Shown in pieces: positions 9,357 through 17,650 of a stretch of 48,609 nt of DNA. Below the pieces are notes generated by a model. The model was given only the letters and a program-made list of their open reading frames with translations, was not told where the DNA came from and did not search any database. Numbering within the stretch: the first letter of the stretch is position 1; every line of letters starts with the position of its first letter. The translations under genes and the position numbers were made by a program. The stretch comes from Micrococcales bacterium. Lineage in GTDB: Bacteria > Actinomycetota > Actinomycetes > Actinomycetales > WQXJ01. The stretch lies in the NCBI GenBank assembly GCA_009784895.1, contig WQXJ01000014.1:1-48609 (forward strand), read 5' to 3'.

Positions 9357-10405
9357 TGAACAGCCAGCTCGACCTGGCCGTCATAGCCGGGGATGGCATT
9401 GGCCCAGAGGTAGTCGAGCAGGGTCTTAGGGTGTTGCGGGCGGCCTTGGAGCGCGAGTCGCTGGAGGTCAAGGCGACTGAATACGACCTTGGCGCCAAGC
9501 GTTGGCACGCCACTGGCGAGACCCTGCCGGCAGACGAACTGGCCGCCATCGGCAGGCACCAGGCCATCTTGTTGGGCGCCATCGGCGATCCGACTGTGCC
9601 CAGCGGAGTGCTCGAACGCGGTTTGCTGCTCAAGCTGCGCTTCGCCCTTGACCAGTACGTTAACCTGCGGCCGGCTAAGTTGTACAACGGCGTCTCATCG
9701 CCTTTGTACAAGCCCGGCGCAATTGACTTCATGGTTGTACGGGAGGGCACTGAAGGACCGTACGTTGGCAACGGCGGCGCTATCAGGGCCGGCACGGAAC
9801 ACGAGATCGCCACTGAGGTCTCGATCAACACTGCCTTTGGCGCCTTGCGCACTATCGAATACGCCTTCGAGCTGGCGGCCAAACGTGAGCGCCAAAAGCT
9901 CACTTTGGTCCACAAACACAACGTCCTGGTTCACGCCGGACATTTGTGGCAGCGCCTGGTTGAGCAGGTCAGCCCGGCATATCCGCAGGTCACAGTCGAC
10001 TATTTGCATGTCGATGCGGCCACAATTTTCATGGTCAACGACCCGGGCCGCTTCGATGTGATTGTGACAGACAATCTCTTTGGCGACATTTTGACCGACC
10101 TGGCCGGTGCTGTGGTGGGCGGCATTGGTCTGGCGGCCTCCGGCAACATCAACCCCGAGGGTCGCTTCCCCTCAATGTTCGAACCAGTCCACGGTTCGGC
10201 ACCAGATATTGCCGGACAATCTAAAGCCGATCCAACCGCCACCGTCCTGTCAGTTGGTCTGATGCTGCGGCATCTGGGCCATCAAGCTGCGGCGCTGCGG
10301 GTCGAACAGGCCGTTGCGGCCGATCTTGCTTTCCGCGGCACCGCCAGCCGCTCGACTGAAGAAGTTGGCGATTCACTGGTCACCTTGGCCACCTCAGCCC
10401 CCTAG
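9356..10405 (+). CDS. leuB: 3-isopropylmalate dehydrogenase
   Basis: The product has 349 residues. [20 protein letters not shown] is the N-terminal signature of the isocitrate/isopropylmalate dehydrogenase family. [15 protein letters not shown], the Lys-Asn region [18 protein letters not shown] and [13 protein letters not shown] supply substrate and metal contacts. The GNGG form after TEGPY is typical of actinobacterial LeuB rather than isocitrate dehydrogenase. It oxidises and decarboxylates 3-isopropylmalate in leucine synthesis with NAD+ and a divalent metal. The ATG overlaps the ilvC stop (TAATG), implying coupled translation. leuA, leuC and leuD are not in this window. Confidence 0.95.
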
Positions 10406-10416
10406 GAGGAAACGAC

Positions 10417-11523
10417 ATGGCAGAGCTAACTACTGCCGCCGGCCCCAGTTTCGAGCTGGAGCTAACGGCCAAACCTCTGCCCCAAGCCGAGCGAGCGGCT
10501 GTCATGACCAACCCAGGCTTCGGCTCAGTTTTCACCGATCACATGGTCAGGGTCGACTGGGACAGCCAAAGCGGCTGGGGTGGTCACCGGGTGGTAGCGA
10601 ACCAACCGATCTCGCTTTGGCCGGCGGCGGCAGTCCTGCACTACGCCCAAGAGATCTTTGAAGGCCTCAAGGCCTACCGCTGGGATGACGGTTCGATTAG
10701 AACCTTTAGGCCCTGGGCTAACGCCGAACGTTTTGGACGCTCGGCGCAGGCCTTGGCTTTGCCGGTGCTCGATCCGGCCGCATTTGTCGCCTCACTGGAG
10801 GCCTTAGTGCAGGTGGACGGGGAGTGGACACCCAGTGGCGACGGTACCTCGCTGTACTTGAGGCCGTTCATGTTCGCCACCGAGCCGTTTGTTGGAGTCA
10901 GGCCTGCCCGCCAGGTGACCTACCTGCTAATTGCCTCGCCGGTCGGAGCCTATTTTGCCGGCGGCCTGGCGCCGGTTTCGATCTGGATTGACACCGTCCA
11001 CCACCGGGCGGCCAGGGGCGGTACCGGTGCGGCCAAATGCGGCGGCAACTACGCCGCCTCGCTGGTCAGCCAGCAATTGGCAGCGGCCAACGGCTGCGAC
11101 CAGGTGTTGTTCCTAGATGCTGAGACCGAGAGCCACCTCGAAGAGCTGGGTGGCATGAACGTAATGGTGGTGACGGCAGCGGGGCAGGTGTTGACCCCGC
11201 CGCTGGACGGTTGCATTTTGGCGGGCATTACCCGCGAATCGATTATCCAGCTGTGCTGCGAGCGCTCCGTCGAGGTCCAAGAACAAGCCATTCGCCTGGA
11301 CTGGCTGCTCGAGGCGGCGGCCTCAGGCGAGGTCAGTGAGGTCTTTGCCTGTGGCACAGCGGCGGTGATCACGCCGGTGGGCCGCCTGGCCGGTGAAGGC
11401 TTCGAGATCGAAGTTGGCGGCGGCGAGATTGGGCCGCTAACGCTGTCGCTCTACCAAGAACTGACTGACATCCAATACGGCCGGCGCCCAGATACCCGCG
11501 GCTGGACCCACCGCCTGGCCTAG
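10417..11523 (+). CDS. ilvE: Branched-chain amino acid aminotransferase (fold-type IV)
   Basis: The product has 368 residues, with TAGGAGGAAACGAC just before the ATG. It performs the last step of Ile, Leu and Val synthesis, moving an amino group from glutamate to the 2-oxo acid with pyridoxal phosphate. LHYAQEIFEGLKAYRWDDGS, LYLRPFMFATEPFVGV and the PLP-lysine region GGTGAAKCGGNYAASL are diagnostic, as is FLDAETESHLEELGGMNVMV. It is the last gene of the ilv operon; the convergent ATPase gene begins only 11 nt beyond the stop, and no terminator is seen between them. Confidence 0.95.
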   Translation: MAELTTAAGPSFELELTAKPLPQAERAAVMTNPGFGSVFTDHMVRVDWDSQSGWGGHRVVANQPISLWPAAAVLHYAQEIFEGLKAYRWDDGSIRTFRPWANAERFGRSAQALALPVLDPAAFVASLEALVQVDGEWTPSGDGTSLYLRPFMFATEPFVGVRPARQVTYLLIASPVGAYFAGGLAPVSIWIDTVHHRAARGGTGAAKCGGNYAASLVSQQLAAANGCDQVLFLDAETESHLEELGGMNVMVVTAAGQVLTPPLDGCILAGITRESIIQLCCERSVEVQEQAIRLDWLLEAAASGEVSEVFACGTAAVITPVGRLAGEGFEIEVGGGEIGPLTLSLYQELTDIQYGRRPDTRGWTHRLA

Positions 11524-11534
11524 CGTCGTAGCCT

Positions 11535-12815
11535 TCACATTCCGAGAAGTGCTAGTGGAATGACGGCCACACCGTCGGAGCGCCGGTACGCGTGGGCGCC
11601 GGTGTTGATGACAATCTTGTCGGCTAGTCGGTCTCTGATTTGTTGGTGGAGCCAGTGAAGGTGGCGAACGTCGCGATCGGTGACGGTGCCAGCTAGCTTG
11701 ATCTCGATGGCTACGACCCGACGGTCATCACCCTCCACTATGACGTCGACCTCACGTGGCCCGCGTCCATTGTTAACGCGAAGGTGGCTGACGCTTGCAC
11801 GTTGGGCCTCGGCATAGACCCGAACGGATTGGACAACAAGAGACTCGAAGAGCGCGCCCAGCCAGGTGCCCGTGGCGGCCGATGGCGCGGAACCGTCACC
11901 CATGAGCAGGGCGGTCTTTTTGACGCCAACTAGCCGCGCGGCGAGGGCAGGGTCGACCAGGTGGTGTTTTGGTGCGGCTGCCAGCTTTTTCAACGGGTTG
12001 AACGACGGGTGCCAGGCTTGAAGTGGTTCAAGGATGAAGATGCGGCTGAGGTGGTCGCGGTAGGTATCGGCTGTGGTCCGGGTTGGCTTGCTGTCCTCTC
12101 CGGGCGTCGCCGCGTCAAGAATCGTCGAATACGAGGCGGTGCCTGCTGTAGCCGCCGCGTAGGCGGCAAGCCAGGAGCGCAACACGCTTGACCTGCGAAC
12201 TGTGATGCCGTTTTCGGGTAGTTCGTGGTCGGCGATCCGTGCAATGTAGGTGTCAAGCTGGTCGTCTCGGAAATCCTGGTCAGGTAAGCGCCGGATGCCC
12301 GGAAACCCCGAAGCCAAGATCTCATCGGTGTAGTCGCTCAGCGTGAGAGGCGAGGAGCCCTCCACTGGCCGGGCTTTGCCGGCAAGGAGTTCACGCAAAG
12401 ACACCGTCGGGCTGACCAATCCGCGCTCGGCGATTGACATGGGGCGCATCCGAAGGCTCACAATGCGTGCCGCGCCCGAATGGATTCGTACGCCAGGGTC
12501 TGCTGAGGCTGATCCAGCCAGGATGAACCGCCCAGGTGTCCAGTCGGCGTCGACTGCCCGCCTGACGGAGTCCCACACGCTGGGAACTAGCTGCCACTCG
12601 TCGACAAACACAGGCCCGGGGAGCGCTGCAAGTAAATCCTCATTCGCCTGCGCCGCCGCCCGCCGTTCGGTCATCGACAGGTCAACCACGGTTGCCGCCC
12701 GCTGGGACGCTGTTGCGGTCTTGCCCACACCTTTCGCCCCTTCTAGGGCAATAGCCGCATGTCCCTGCAGCCAGCGATCCAGCGTCGTATCGACCGCGCG
12801 CCGCGTGTATCTCAT
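11535..12815 (-). CDS. AAA+ ATPase with DUF4143 C-terminal domain
   Basis: The product has 426 residues. EGAKGVGKTATASQRA is the Walker A motif and PGPVFVDEWQLVPSVW the Walker B/DEWQ region. ILAGSASADPG is sensor-like. The C-terminal half has a nuclease-like fold signature (REVDVIVEGDDRRVVAIEIK), typical of DUF4143. These proteins (AAA_14 plus DUF4143) are common in bacteria but lack an established function; a role in mobile-element or stress biology is guesswork. It stands alone between the ilv operon, with which it converges, and the surface operon. Its base and codon use are less GC-rich at third positions than the neighbouring genes, and its upstream region holds AT-rich tandem repeats, which may point to horizontal gain. 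ATG 12815 is the first start. Confidence 0.85.
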   Translation of the reverse strand: MRYTRRAVDTTLDRWLQGHAAIALEGAKGVGKTATASQRAATVVDLSMTERRAAAQANEDLLAALPGPVFVDEWQLVPSVWDSVRRAVDADWTPGRFILAGSASADPGVRIHSGAARIVSLRMRPMSIAERGLVSPTVSLRELLAGKARPVEGSSPLTLSDYTDEILASGFPGIRRLPDQDFRDDQLDTYIARIADHELPENGITVRRSSVLRSWLAAYAAATAGTASYSTILDAATPGEDSKPTRTTADTYRDHLSRIFILEPLQAWHPSFNPLKKLAAAPKHHLVDPALAARLVGVKKTALLMGDGSAPSAATGTWLGALFESLVVQSVRVYAEAQRASVSHLRVNNGRGPREVDVIVEGDDRRVVAIEIKLAGTVTDRDVRHLHWLHQQIRDRLADKIVINTGAHAYRRSDGVAVIPLALLGM

Positions 12816-12831
12816 GCCTGCAATCTAGCAG

Positions 12832-12909
12832 ATTTGCGCATCCCTACTATGAAGATTTCCGCATTTCTATTAGGAACATTTCCGCATCCCTACTATGAAA
12901 ATTTCCGCA
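12832..12909. repeat. Three and a half tandem 23-bp repeats upstream of the AAA+ ATPase gene
   Basis: Units at 12832-12854, 12855-12877 and 12878-12900, then a partial unit 12901-12909. Units 1 and 3 are nearly identical (ATTTCCGCATCCCTACTATG core); unit 2 is diverged (ATTTCCGCATTTCTATTAGG). They lie 17-94 bp upstream of the ATPase start and are far more AT-rich than the flanks. They could be operator iterons for this gene. Confidence 0.8.
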
Positions 12910-12918
12910 GCCTGAGAC

Positions 12919-13692
12919 TCACGGTTTGTCTTTTCGCCTGTGCCGGGCGGCCAAGAGGAGCGCGCCTATGAGCAGTGCCGCAAGTGCGACGAGTCCCGGC
13001 AGGAGCAGATTGGAGCCGGTAAAAGGGAGAGCTCCGCGGGCGTCCCCGCGGGCTTCTGGGCAATCGCCACCTTGCAGAGTTACTTGTACGTCGTAGGTCA
13101 GGATCTTGGAGGCTTGACCCTGGTTCTTGCCGGTTGTGATGGATTTGGGGAACTCGTAGATCAACGAGAGTTGTTCGGTCTGGTTCTTGCCCAGGGGGAT
13201 GGTGACCAGGTCATACTGGCTGCGCCAGGCCAGGTCTGTGAAGCGGATGGTGCCGCTCTGCCCGGCCAACGTCCAGCGGATTAGCGACATCTGGTCGAAC
13301 GGATCGTCCGCGTGATTAACCGTGCCGCCGGCGACATCGGCCTTGGCGCCTACCAGGCTGACGGTTAGAGTCCCGCTGCAAGGCCCACAGTTTGTGATGC
13401 CTTCCTCGCGGTGGATTACATCACCGGGAACGGCCACCGGTTCCCCGTGGAACGAGCTGGTCGCCTGGCTGTACTCATAGGACCCGGACCAGTGCAGGTG
13501 CATGGTGGGCCCATCCCAGTGGGCGTCCAGCGCGGATGGAACCGGTGTTGGCGGCGGGGCCGCCAACACCGGAACAGGGGCCAGCCAACCCGCACACACC
13601 AATGCCAGCAACAAGGCGCCAAAGGAGGGTATGACGCCCCGCCAGCGCCCGCCTTTGCAGGCGGGCCTGGTCAAGGATCTGTTGCTGGACAC
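12919..13692 (-). CDS. Sortase-anchored surface protein (LPFTG signal)
   Basis: The product has 257 residues from GTG 13692. Residues 1-45 are an N-terminal membrane/signal segment ending LAAPPPTP. The body (about 50-215) has a Cys pair NCGPCSG. The C-terminus reads LPFTGSNLLLPGLVALAALL followed by AARHRRKDKP: LPXTG motif, hydrophobic helix and basic tail. It should be attached to the cell wall by a sortase, which is not encoded here. It is a paralogue of the LAFTG protein at 16080-16874 (shared VPGD-hR, NCGPC-TLTVS, DPF-QMSLI-W). Its first 20 residues (MSSNRSLTRPACKGG, then WRG) closely copy those of the SipW-like peptidase, including the GTGTCCAGCAACA start context. It is the last gene of the operon, 38 nt after its neighbour. 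Confidence 0.85.
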   Translation of the reverse strand: MSSNRSLTRPACKGGRWRGVIPSFGALLLALVCAGWLAPVPVLAAPPPTPVPSALDAHWDGPTMHLHWSGSYEYSQATSSFHGEPVAVPGDVIHREEGITNCGPCSGTLTVSLVGAKADVAGGTVNHADDPFDQMSLIRWTLAGQSGTIRFTDLAWRSQYDLVTIPLGKNQTEQLSLIYEFPKSITTGKNQGQASKILTYDVQVTLQGGDCPEARGDARGALPFTGSNLLLPGLVALAALLIGALLLAARHRRKDKP

Positions 13693-13730
13693 TGGTGTGA
13701 GCTGGGCTGCCTAAGTTCTAGTTCTAGGGT

Positions 13731-14618
13731 CTAGCGGAAGTTGCCAACAAATGGCTCGCGCGTTTGTTCCAGACTGGCCACGACCTGGTCCAGATCCAAA
13801 AGCACCGACTGGGCGTAGTCCCTGTCCTGGTGGTTGCCATCAAAGGTGACGGACATGATGAAGCAGACGTTGAAGTCGGTCCCGGTCAGCGCTGCCCTGT
13901 CAATAACTGGGATCAGTTCGCCACTGGGGTAGACATAGTCGTAACGGGCATCTGGTCCCGAACCTTTTCCGGCTTGGAGCAGAGCCACCGGCTGGCCGGT
14001 GGTGTCAACCGGCACCGGCGTGCCATCAATCAGAAGCCAGAAAACCGGGTCCGTCAGGGCCGGATCGCTCAGGTTAGGCAGGCCGTTGAGCTTCAGTTCA
14101 GCCACCATGTTGTCGCCATCCAAAGCCACCTCGAGCGGCCACACGGCCAAGACCCGGTCACCGGGAACCATGTTCCACTCATCGATGTTGGGAATGCTAT
14201 GCGCCAGGTAGTTGGTTGGGTCAACGCTTGGGTCAACGTTCGAGTCGCTGCCGCCACAAGAAAGCCTCTTGCCGGCCAAACTAGGCTCACTGTTGGCCAA
14301 CAAGAACTTGACTGGCTCGGTCTGGTCGGTCCGGCCACTGTTTTCCGGTGTTGAGGGCGCCGGCTGGCTCGGCGTGTAGTTGCCACCGGCATCGACGGTG
14401 CCGCCAGTGGAGATGTCATAGAAATAGGCGTGGTGAGCGCTGCTGATGTCCAGATTGCCGGCCGTAATGGTGCCGCCGCCAACAGTGGTTGAGGCCGACC
14501 AAAGGGCCCAAGTGCCGCCAGCAGTGAGTATTGCGGCGCCGGCGGCGATGGCGACTAGGCCTTTGATGCGGCGCTGGCGCCGTGCATTGGGGGTTTTCAA
14601 TTCCTTCTTACCTTTCAT
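13731..14618 (-). CDS. Exported protein with SipW-type signal, paralogue 3
   Basis: The product has 295 residues. The N-terminus reads RRQRRIKGLVAIAAGAAIL then TAGGTWALWSAS, the basic plus AGGT-ALWS pattern of SipW-dependent (TasA/camelysin-like) signals. Shared with its two paralogues are ITAGNLDIS, FYDISTGGT, the NMVPGDR-----WPLEVAL-GDN-VAEL block, and a C-terminal LEQTREPFVGNF. It is probably secreted and may form a surface layer or fibre with its paralogues. The ATG at 14618 has no clear ribosome-binding site. GAAAGG lies 10 nt before an in-frame TTG at 14600, a spacing also seen before the starts of the other two paralogues, so translation may begin at 14600. Confidence 0.85.
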   Translation of the reverse strand: MKGKKELKTPNARRQRRIKGLVAIAAGAAILTAGGTWALWSASTTVGGGTITAGNLDISSAHHAYFYDISTGGTVDAGGNYTPSQPAPSTPENSGRTDQTEPVKFLLANSEPSLAGKRLSCGGSDSNVDPSVDPTNYLAHSIPNIDEWNMVPGDRVLAVWPLEVALDGDNMVAELKLNGLPNLSDPALTDPVFWLLIDGTPVPVDTTGQPVALLQAGKGSGPDARYDYVYPSGELIPVIDRAALTGTDFNVCFIMSVTFDGNHQDRDYAQSVLLDLDQVVASLEQTREPFVGNFR

Positions 14619-14729
14619 TTTTGTGTTCAGGGACCAAACTGGCCGCCTGTGTAGGGCACCGAGGGGGTGGGGCGGGTGCCGGTGCCATTTTGGGTTGGGT
14701 GGCGAAGCTTGCAGCGAAGCGCCAATTGG

Positions 14730-14768
14730 GCGTCCGCATTGTGGGACCGGCGCCGATGGCGAGGCCTC
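14730..14768. repeat. Conserved intergenic element, copy A
   Basis: GCGTCCGCATTGTGGGACC, then GGCGCCGATGGCGAGGCCTC. A related copy occurs at 15743-15782 (GCGTCCACATTCTGAGATGG, then CAGCCGATGGCGAGACCCCC). Both lie about 70-170 bp upstream of an exported-protein gene on the minus strand, so they may be a shared regulatory or RNA element. Confidence 0.55.
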
Positions 14769-14803
14769 CAGCGGGGGGAGGAACCGTCATCGGGCGGGGT
14801 TAC

Positions 14804-15673
14804 TTACTGAAAGTGGCCAATCCCCGGGGTCCGTACCTGTGTCAAAGTGACAGGAGAATCCTGGATCTCCAGCAGTTTGGTCAACACCAGGTCCCTGTTC
14901 TGTGTGTCGGGGTCGAAGCGAGCGCCCAGCGCCACACAGACGTTGTATCCGGCAGCGCCCGCGCCCAAGCTGGTCTTGGTCACAACCGGGATTTCCAGAC
15001 CGGTGGCTGGATCAACATCCCTGCTGCCACCTGGTTGGCTGTCAGCCTGGAGCAGGATCGAGTACGAGCCGCCTTGGTCGGTTGGAATCTCGGTTTTGAT
15101 GCCGTCTGTCCAAACAGCAAGCTCTATGTTGTCTAGACCATTTGTGGTGTTGAGGCTAGGTAGACCCAGAGCCAACTCGGCCACCAAGTTGTCACCCTGG
15201 AGGGCCACCTCAAGTGGCCAAACAATGGTCACGCGGTCGCCGGGAACCATATTCCAGGCCTTGATGTCGTCAATCGGATGGCCGTGCCGCCAGATCGGAT
15301 CACGGTCGCCCGGAATGTGACCCCAGTGCGGGCCAGTGCCAAAGCAGGGTAGCTGGTCCTCGTTGACGCGTGATCCGGCCATCCAATGCATCACAGTTTC
15401 GGTCTGGTCCGCCCTGGGAGAGAAGCTTTCCTGGTAGACGTTCCACATGTTGTAGGCGCCGCCTCTTGAGACGTCAAAGAGCTGGGCGTCACCGCCACCC
15501 AGCTCGAGGTTGCCGGCGGCAACGACGCCTCCACCAAGACTGGCCTGATCCGACCAAAGGGCCCAAGTGCCGCCAGCCAGCAGAAGAGCCACACCGGCCG
15601 CGCCCGAGACAAAGCCTTTGACACGCCGTTGGCGCCGAGTATTGGGGGTATTCAATTCCACATGCCTTTCCAT
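14804..15673 (-). CDS. Exported protein with SipW-type signal, paralogue 2
   Basis: The product has 289 residues, with RRQRRVKGFVSGAAGVALL then LAGGTWALWSDQ as its SipW-type signal. The common core is present: VVAAGNLELGGGDAQLFDVS, NMVPGDRVTIVWPLEVAL, GDNLVAELALGLPSL and a C-terminal LTQVRTPGIGHF. It differs from its sisters mainly in the middle (about residues 75-125), which is rich in His and Asp and has one Cys. Export by the SipW-like peptidase and assembly at the cell surface are inferred. ATG 15673 lacks a good ribosome-binding site, while GAAAGG stands 9 nt before an in-frame TTG at 15655, as in paralogue 3. The gene is separated from the LAFTG gene upstream by about 400 bp of repeats. 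Confidence 0.85.
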   Translation of the reverse strand: MERHVELNTPNTRRQRRVKGFVSGAAGVALLLAGGTWALWSDQASLGGGVVAAGNLELGGGDAQLFDVSRGGAYNMWNVYQESFSPRADQTETVMHWMAGSRVNEDQLPCFGTGPHWGHIPGDRDPIWRHGHPIDDIKAWNMVPGDRVTIVWPLEVALQGDNLVAELALGLPSLNTTNGLDNIELAVWTDGIKTEIPTDQGGSYSILLQADSQPGGSRDVDPATGLEIPVVTKTSLGAGAAGYNVCVALGARFDPDTQNRDLVLTKLLEIQDSPVTLTQVRTPGIGHFQ

Positions 15674-15742
15674 CGCGCGGTCAGGGGCGGGTCAACGCCA
15701 TTGTTTGTCAGGCAGCGGCGCTCAGAGCGAAAGTGGGACCAG

Positions 15743-15782
15743 GCGTCCACATTCTGAGATGGCAGCCGATGGCGAGACCCCC
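15743..15782. repeat. Conserved intergenic element, copy B
   Basis: Second copy of the element at 14730-14768; see the sequence comparison there. It begins about 70 bp upstream of the start of paralogue 2. Confidence 0.55.
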
Positions 15783-15803
15783 AACAGGATTGCGCCAAAG
15801 CAC

Positions 15804-16085
15804 AGTGTCGCGGCAAAGAGGCTGGTGGGCGCGCCGCCCGAGTGTCGCGGTTAGGAGGTGGGTTCGCCTTCGCGGCGGGATTGTGCGAAGGCTCGGTGTC
15901 GCGGTAGATGTGTGAATGCTCGGTGTCGCGGCAAAGAGGCTGGTCAGCCATGCCATTCCAGCGAGGCCGAGGTTTGACACAGTGGGGGATTGTGCGAAGG
16001 CTCGACGTCGTGGCAGAAGTGTGTCAATGCTCGGTGTCGCGGCAAAGAGGCTGGTGGGCGCGCCGCTCGAGTGTCGCGGTTAGGC
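15804..16085. repeat. Imperfect tandem repeats in the spacer after the LAFTG gene
   Basis: The core GTGTCGCGG occurs six times (near 15805, 15842, 15896, 15923, 16034 and 16072) with a degenerate seventh near 16006. A longer unit, GTGTCGCGGCAAAGAGGCTG, is present three times (15805, 15923, 16034; spacing 118 and 111 bp), and GGGATTGTGCGAAGGCTCG twice (about 110 bp apart). One copy (15827-15878) resembles the last codons of the LAFTG gene plus its stop, so the array looks like a tandem duplication of that gene's 3' end. No coding sequence is supported here. Confidence 0.75.
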
Positions 16086-16874
16086 GGTCGGCTCGTCTTG
16101 GCGGCGCCGGCGACGGCGGGCGGCTAGGAGCAAGACTCCGGTCAACAGGAGGACCGCGGCGGTCAAGCCGGGGACCATCGGATCAGACCCAGTGAATGCG
16201 AGGGCGCCCTTACCGCCAGGGCCCCCAGGACCGCCGGGGCCCGGGCTGGTCGTGGGACTGATTGTGGGGCCGGAACAGGGTTGGCCCTGAACGACGAATT
16301 GAACGTCATAGAGCAGGATCTGCGACGGGGAACCCAGGTGCTTGCCCGTGGTCATGGCGTAGGGGAAGTCGTAAGCCAGCTTGACCTGCTCGGTGGCGTT
16401 CAGGGCAATTGGGATGGTGGCCAGGTCCATTTGGCCAGCTGCGGCCACATCGGCAAAGCTGATGGTACCGGTCTGCCCGGCCACATCCCAATGGATCAGC
16501 GACATTTCCTCAAACGGGTCACCGACGTGGTTCTTGGTGTTGAAGGCGGTAATGGTGCTGGCGCGAATCATTGACACCGTTAAGGTGGCGTCACATGGTC
16601 CGCAGTTCTGAACGTTCAGCGTGCGATGGACTAGGTCGCCGGGCACGGCGGTGACTTGACCGTGGAAGGCGTCGATCACGACGTACGTACGGCTCATACC
16701 TTGCCAATGCAGACCTTTTGTCGGGCCGTCCCAGTCAGACACGACGATTGAGGGGTTGGGCGTGGCCGCAACCGGTGCCGGTGCGGCCGTCGCAATTAGG
16801 CCGCCGGCTATCGCCAGTCCGGTTGTTAGAGCAACGACTGCCAGGGTGGTCAGTTGGCGGGTGCCGAGGCGCAT
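16080..16874 (-). CDS. Sortase-anchored surface protein (LAFTG signal)
   Basis: The product has 264 residues. Residues 1-37 are a signal peptide (basic start, Leu/Ala core, ATAAPAPVAA). A Ser-Pro-Gly linker (about 200-215) precedes LAFTGSDPMVPGLTAAVLLL and a tail with seven Arg. LAXTG is the motif of class E sortases of high-GC Gram-positives, so a class E enzyme encoded elsewhere is expected. It is a paralogue of the LPFTG protein (12919-13692): both have VPGDLVHR or VPGDVIHR, NCGPC, and a DPFE/DPFDQMSLIHW-like block. A disulfide within NCGPC is possible outside the membrane. Its ATG overlaps the sipW stop (TGATG), so the signal peptidase and this protein are probably made together. Confidence 0.87.
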   Translation of the reverse strand: MRLGTRQLTTLAVVALTTGLAIAGGLIATAAPAPVAATPNPSIVVSDWDGPTKGLHWQGMSRTYVVIDAFHGQVTAVPGDLVHRTLNVQNCGPCDATLTVSMIRASTITAFNTKNHVGDPFEEMSLIHWDVAGQTGTISFADVAAAGQMDLATIPIALNATEQVKLAYDFPYAMTTGKHLGSPSQILLYDVQFVVQGQPCSGPTISPTTSPGPGGPGGPGGKGALAFTGSDPMVPGLTAAVLLLTGVLLLAARRRRRRQDEPTA

Positions 16875-17626
16875 CAGTAGTCTCCTCCGGCTCGATGGCG
16901 CGGGCCAGCGTGTTCCGCGGGGGCGGCCGGAGGCCCTTGACCAACCAAAACCGGTGCCTCTTGTTCGGCATTGGCTTGAGGCCGGGCCTGACCCGGCGAA
17001 GCGGCAGCATCGCCAGGGCCCTGGTCATTGGCGTTGGTTGGGTCCGCACCAGTTGGTGTTGCCTGGTCATCAAGACGGTCACCGCGGCTGTCCTGACGGC
17101 GGCCAAAGAATTGCCAGGCGCCATATCCAATTAGGGCAACGCCAAACAGGACCACGGCGGTTCGTTTCTCGCCGCCGGCCCAGTTGGTCAAATAGCCCAG
17201 TTTGGGCAGTTTGAAAAGCAACTTGCCGCGAATCTGTTTTGGGTAAACTGGCGGGTCATCAGCCCCGTTATTGTCCCCCCTGGTGACGAAGTAGCTGCCG
17301 TCTTTGCCGTCACCATAGCCAATGATCCGGTGAGTGATCAGGCTCGGATCGTCAGGCTCTGGCAAGAAGGTGACAATGTCGCCCACCTTCAGCTTGTCGG
17401 GGTCATTAACGCCGCTGACAATCAATAGATCACCCGGCTTGAGGGTCGGTTCCATGGAACCAGACAAAACCGCCAGGGCCTGGCCGCCGGTGGCCGCCGG
17501 AACGGCGACCACCGTGACGGCAAGAGCACACAGCAATACCAGCAACACTGTGCCGATCACGGCGATGGCACCACGCCAGAACCCGCCCTTTGGGGCGGGT
17601 CTGGCCAGGTCGTTGTTGCTGGACAC
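16874..17626 (-). CDS. sipW: SipW-type (ER-type) signal peptidase I
   Basis: The product has 250 residues from GTG 17626. A membrane segment (about 20-46) precedes LSGSMEPTLKPGDLLIV with the catalytic Ser57. VGDIVTFLPE and ITHRIIGY follow; the residue that is Lys in common bacterial signal peptidases is His99, as in SipW and archaeal/ER enzymes. RGDNN (near 118) supplies the conserved Asp, and GKLLFKLPKLGYL is a typical downstream box. A second membrane segment lies at about 152-170, followed by a long, charged, Pro/Ala-rich tail of roughly 75 residues. It should cleave the unusual signals of the neighbouring exported proteins. It sits centrally in the operon, 24 nt after paralogue 1 and overlapping the LAFTG gene. 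Confidence 0.92.
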   Translation of the reverse strand: MSSNNDLARPAPKGGFWRGAIAVIGTVLLVLLCALAVTVVAVPAATGGQALAVLSGSMEPTLKPGDLLIVSGVNDPDKLKVGDIVTFLPEPDDPSLITHRIIGYGDGKDGSYFVTRGDNNGADDPPVYPKQIRGKLLFKLPKLGYLTNWAGGEKRTAVVLFGVALIGYGAWQFFGRRQDSRGDRLDDQATPTGADPTNANDQGPGDAAASPGQARPQANAEQEAPVLVGQGPPAAPAEHAGPRHRAGGDY

Positions 17627-17650
17627 TGCTGCTACCTGGTAGTTAGAGGA

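Noticed and set aside
15652-15980. Minus-strand ORFs (90 and 99 codons) in the repeat spacer
   Set aside because: Their sequence is produced by the repeats (CRDTE and similar), overlaps the start of paralogue 2, and lacks a start signal.
16874-17626. Ordinary bacterial signal peptidase I (LepB type)
   Set aside because: The catalytic Lys position is His (THR), which fits the SipW/ER type, and the neighbours carry SipW-type signals.
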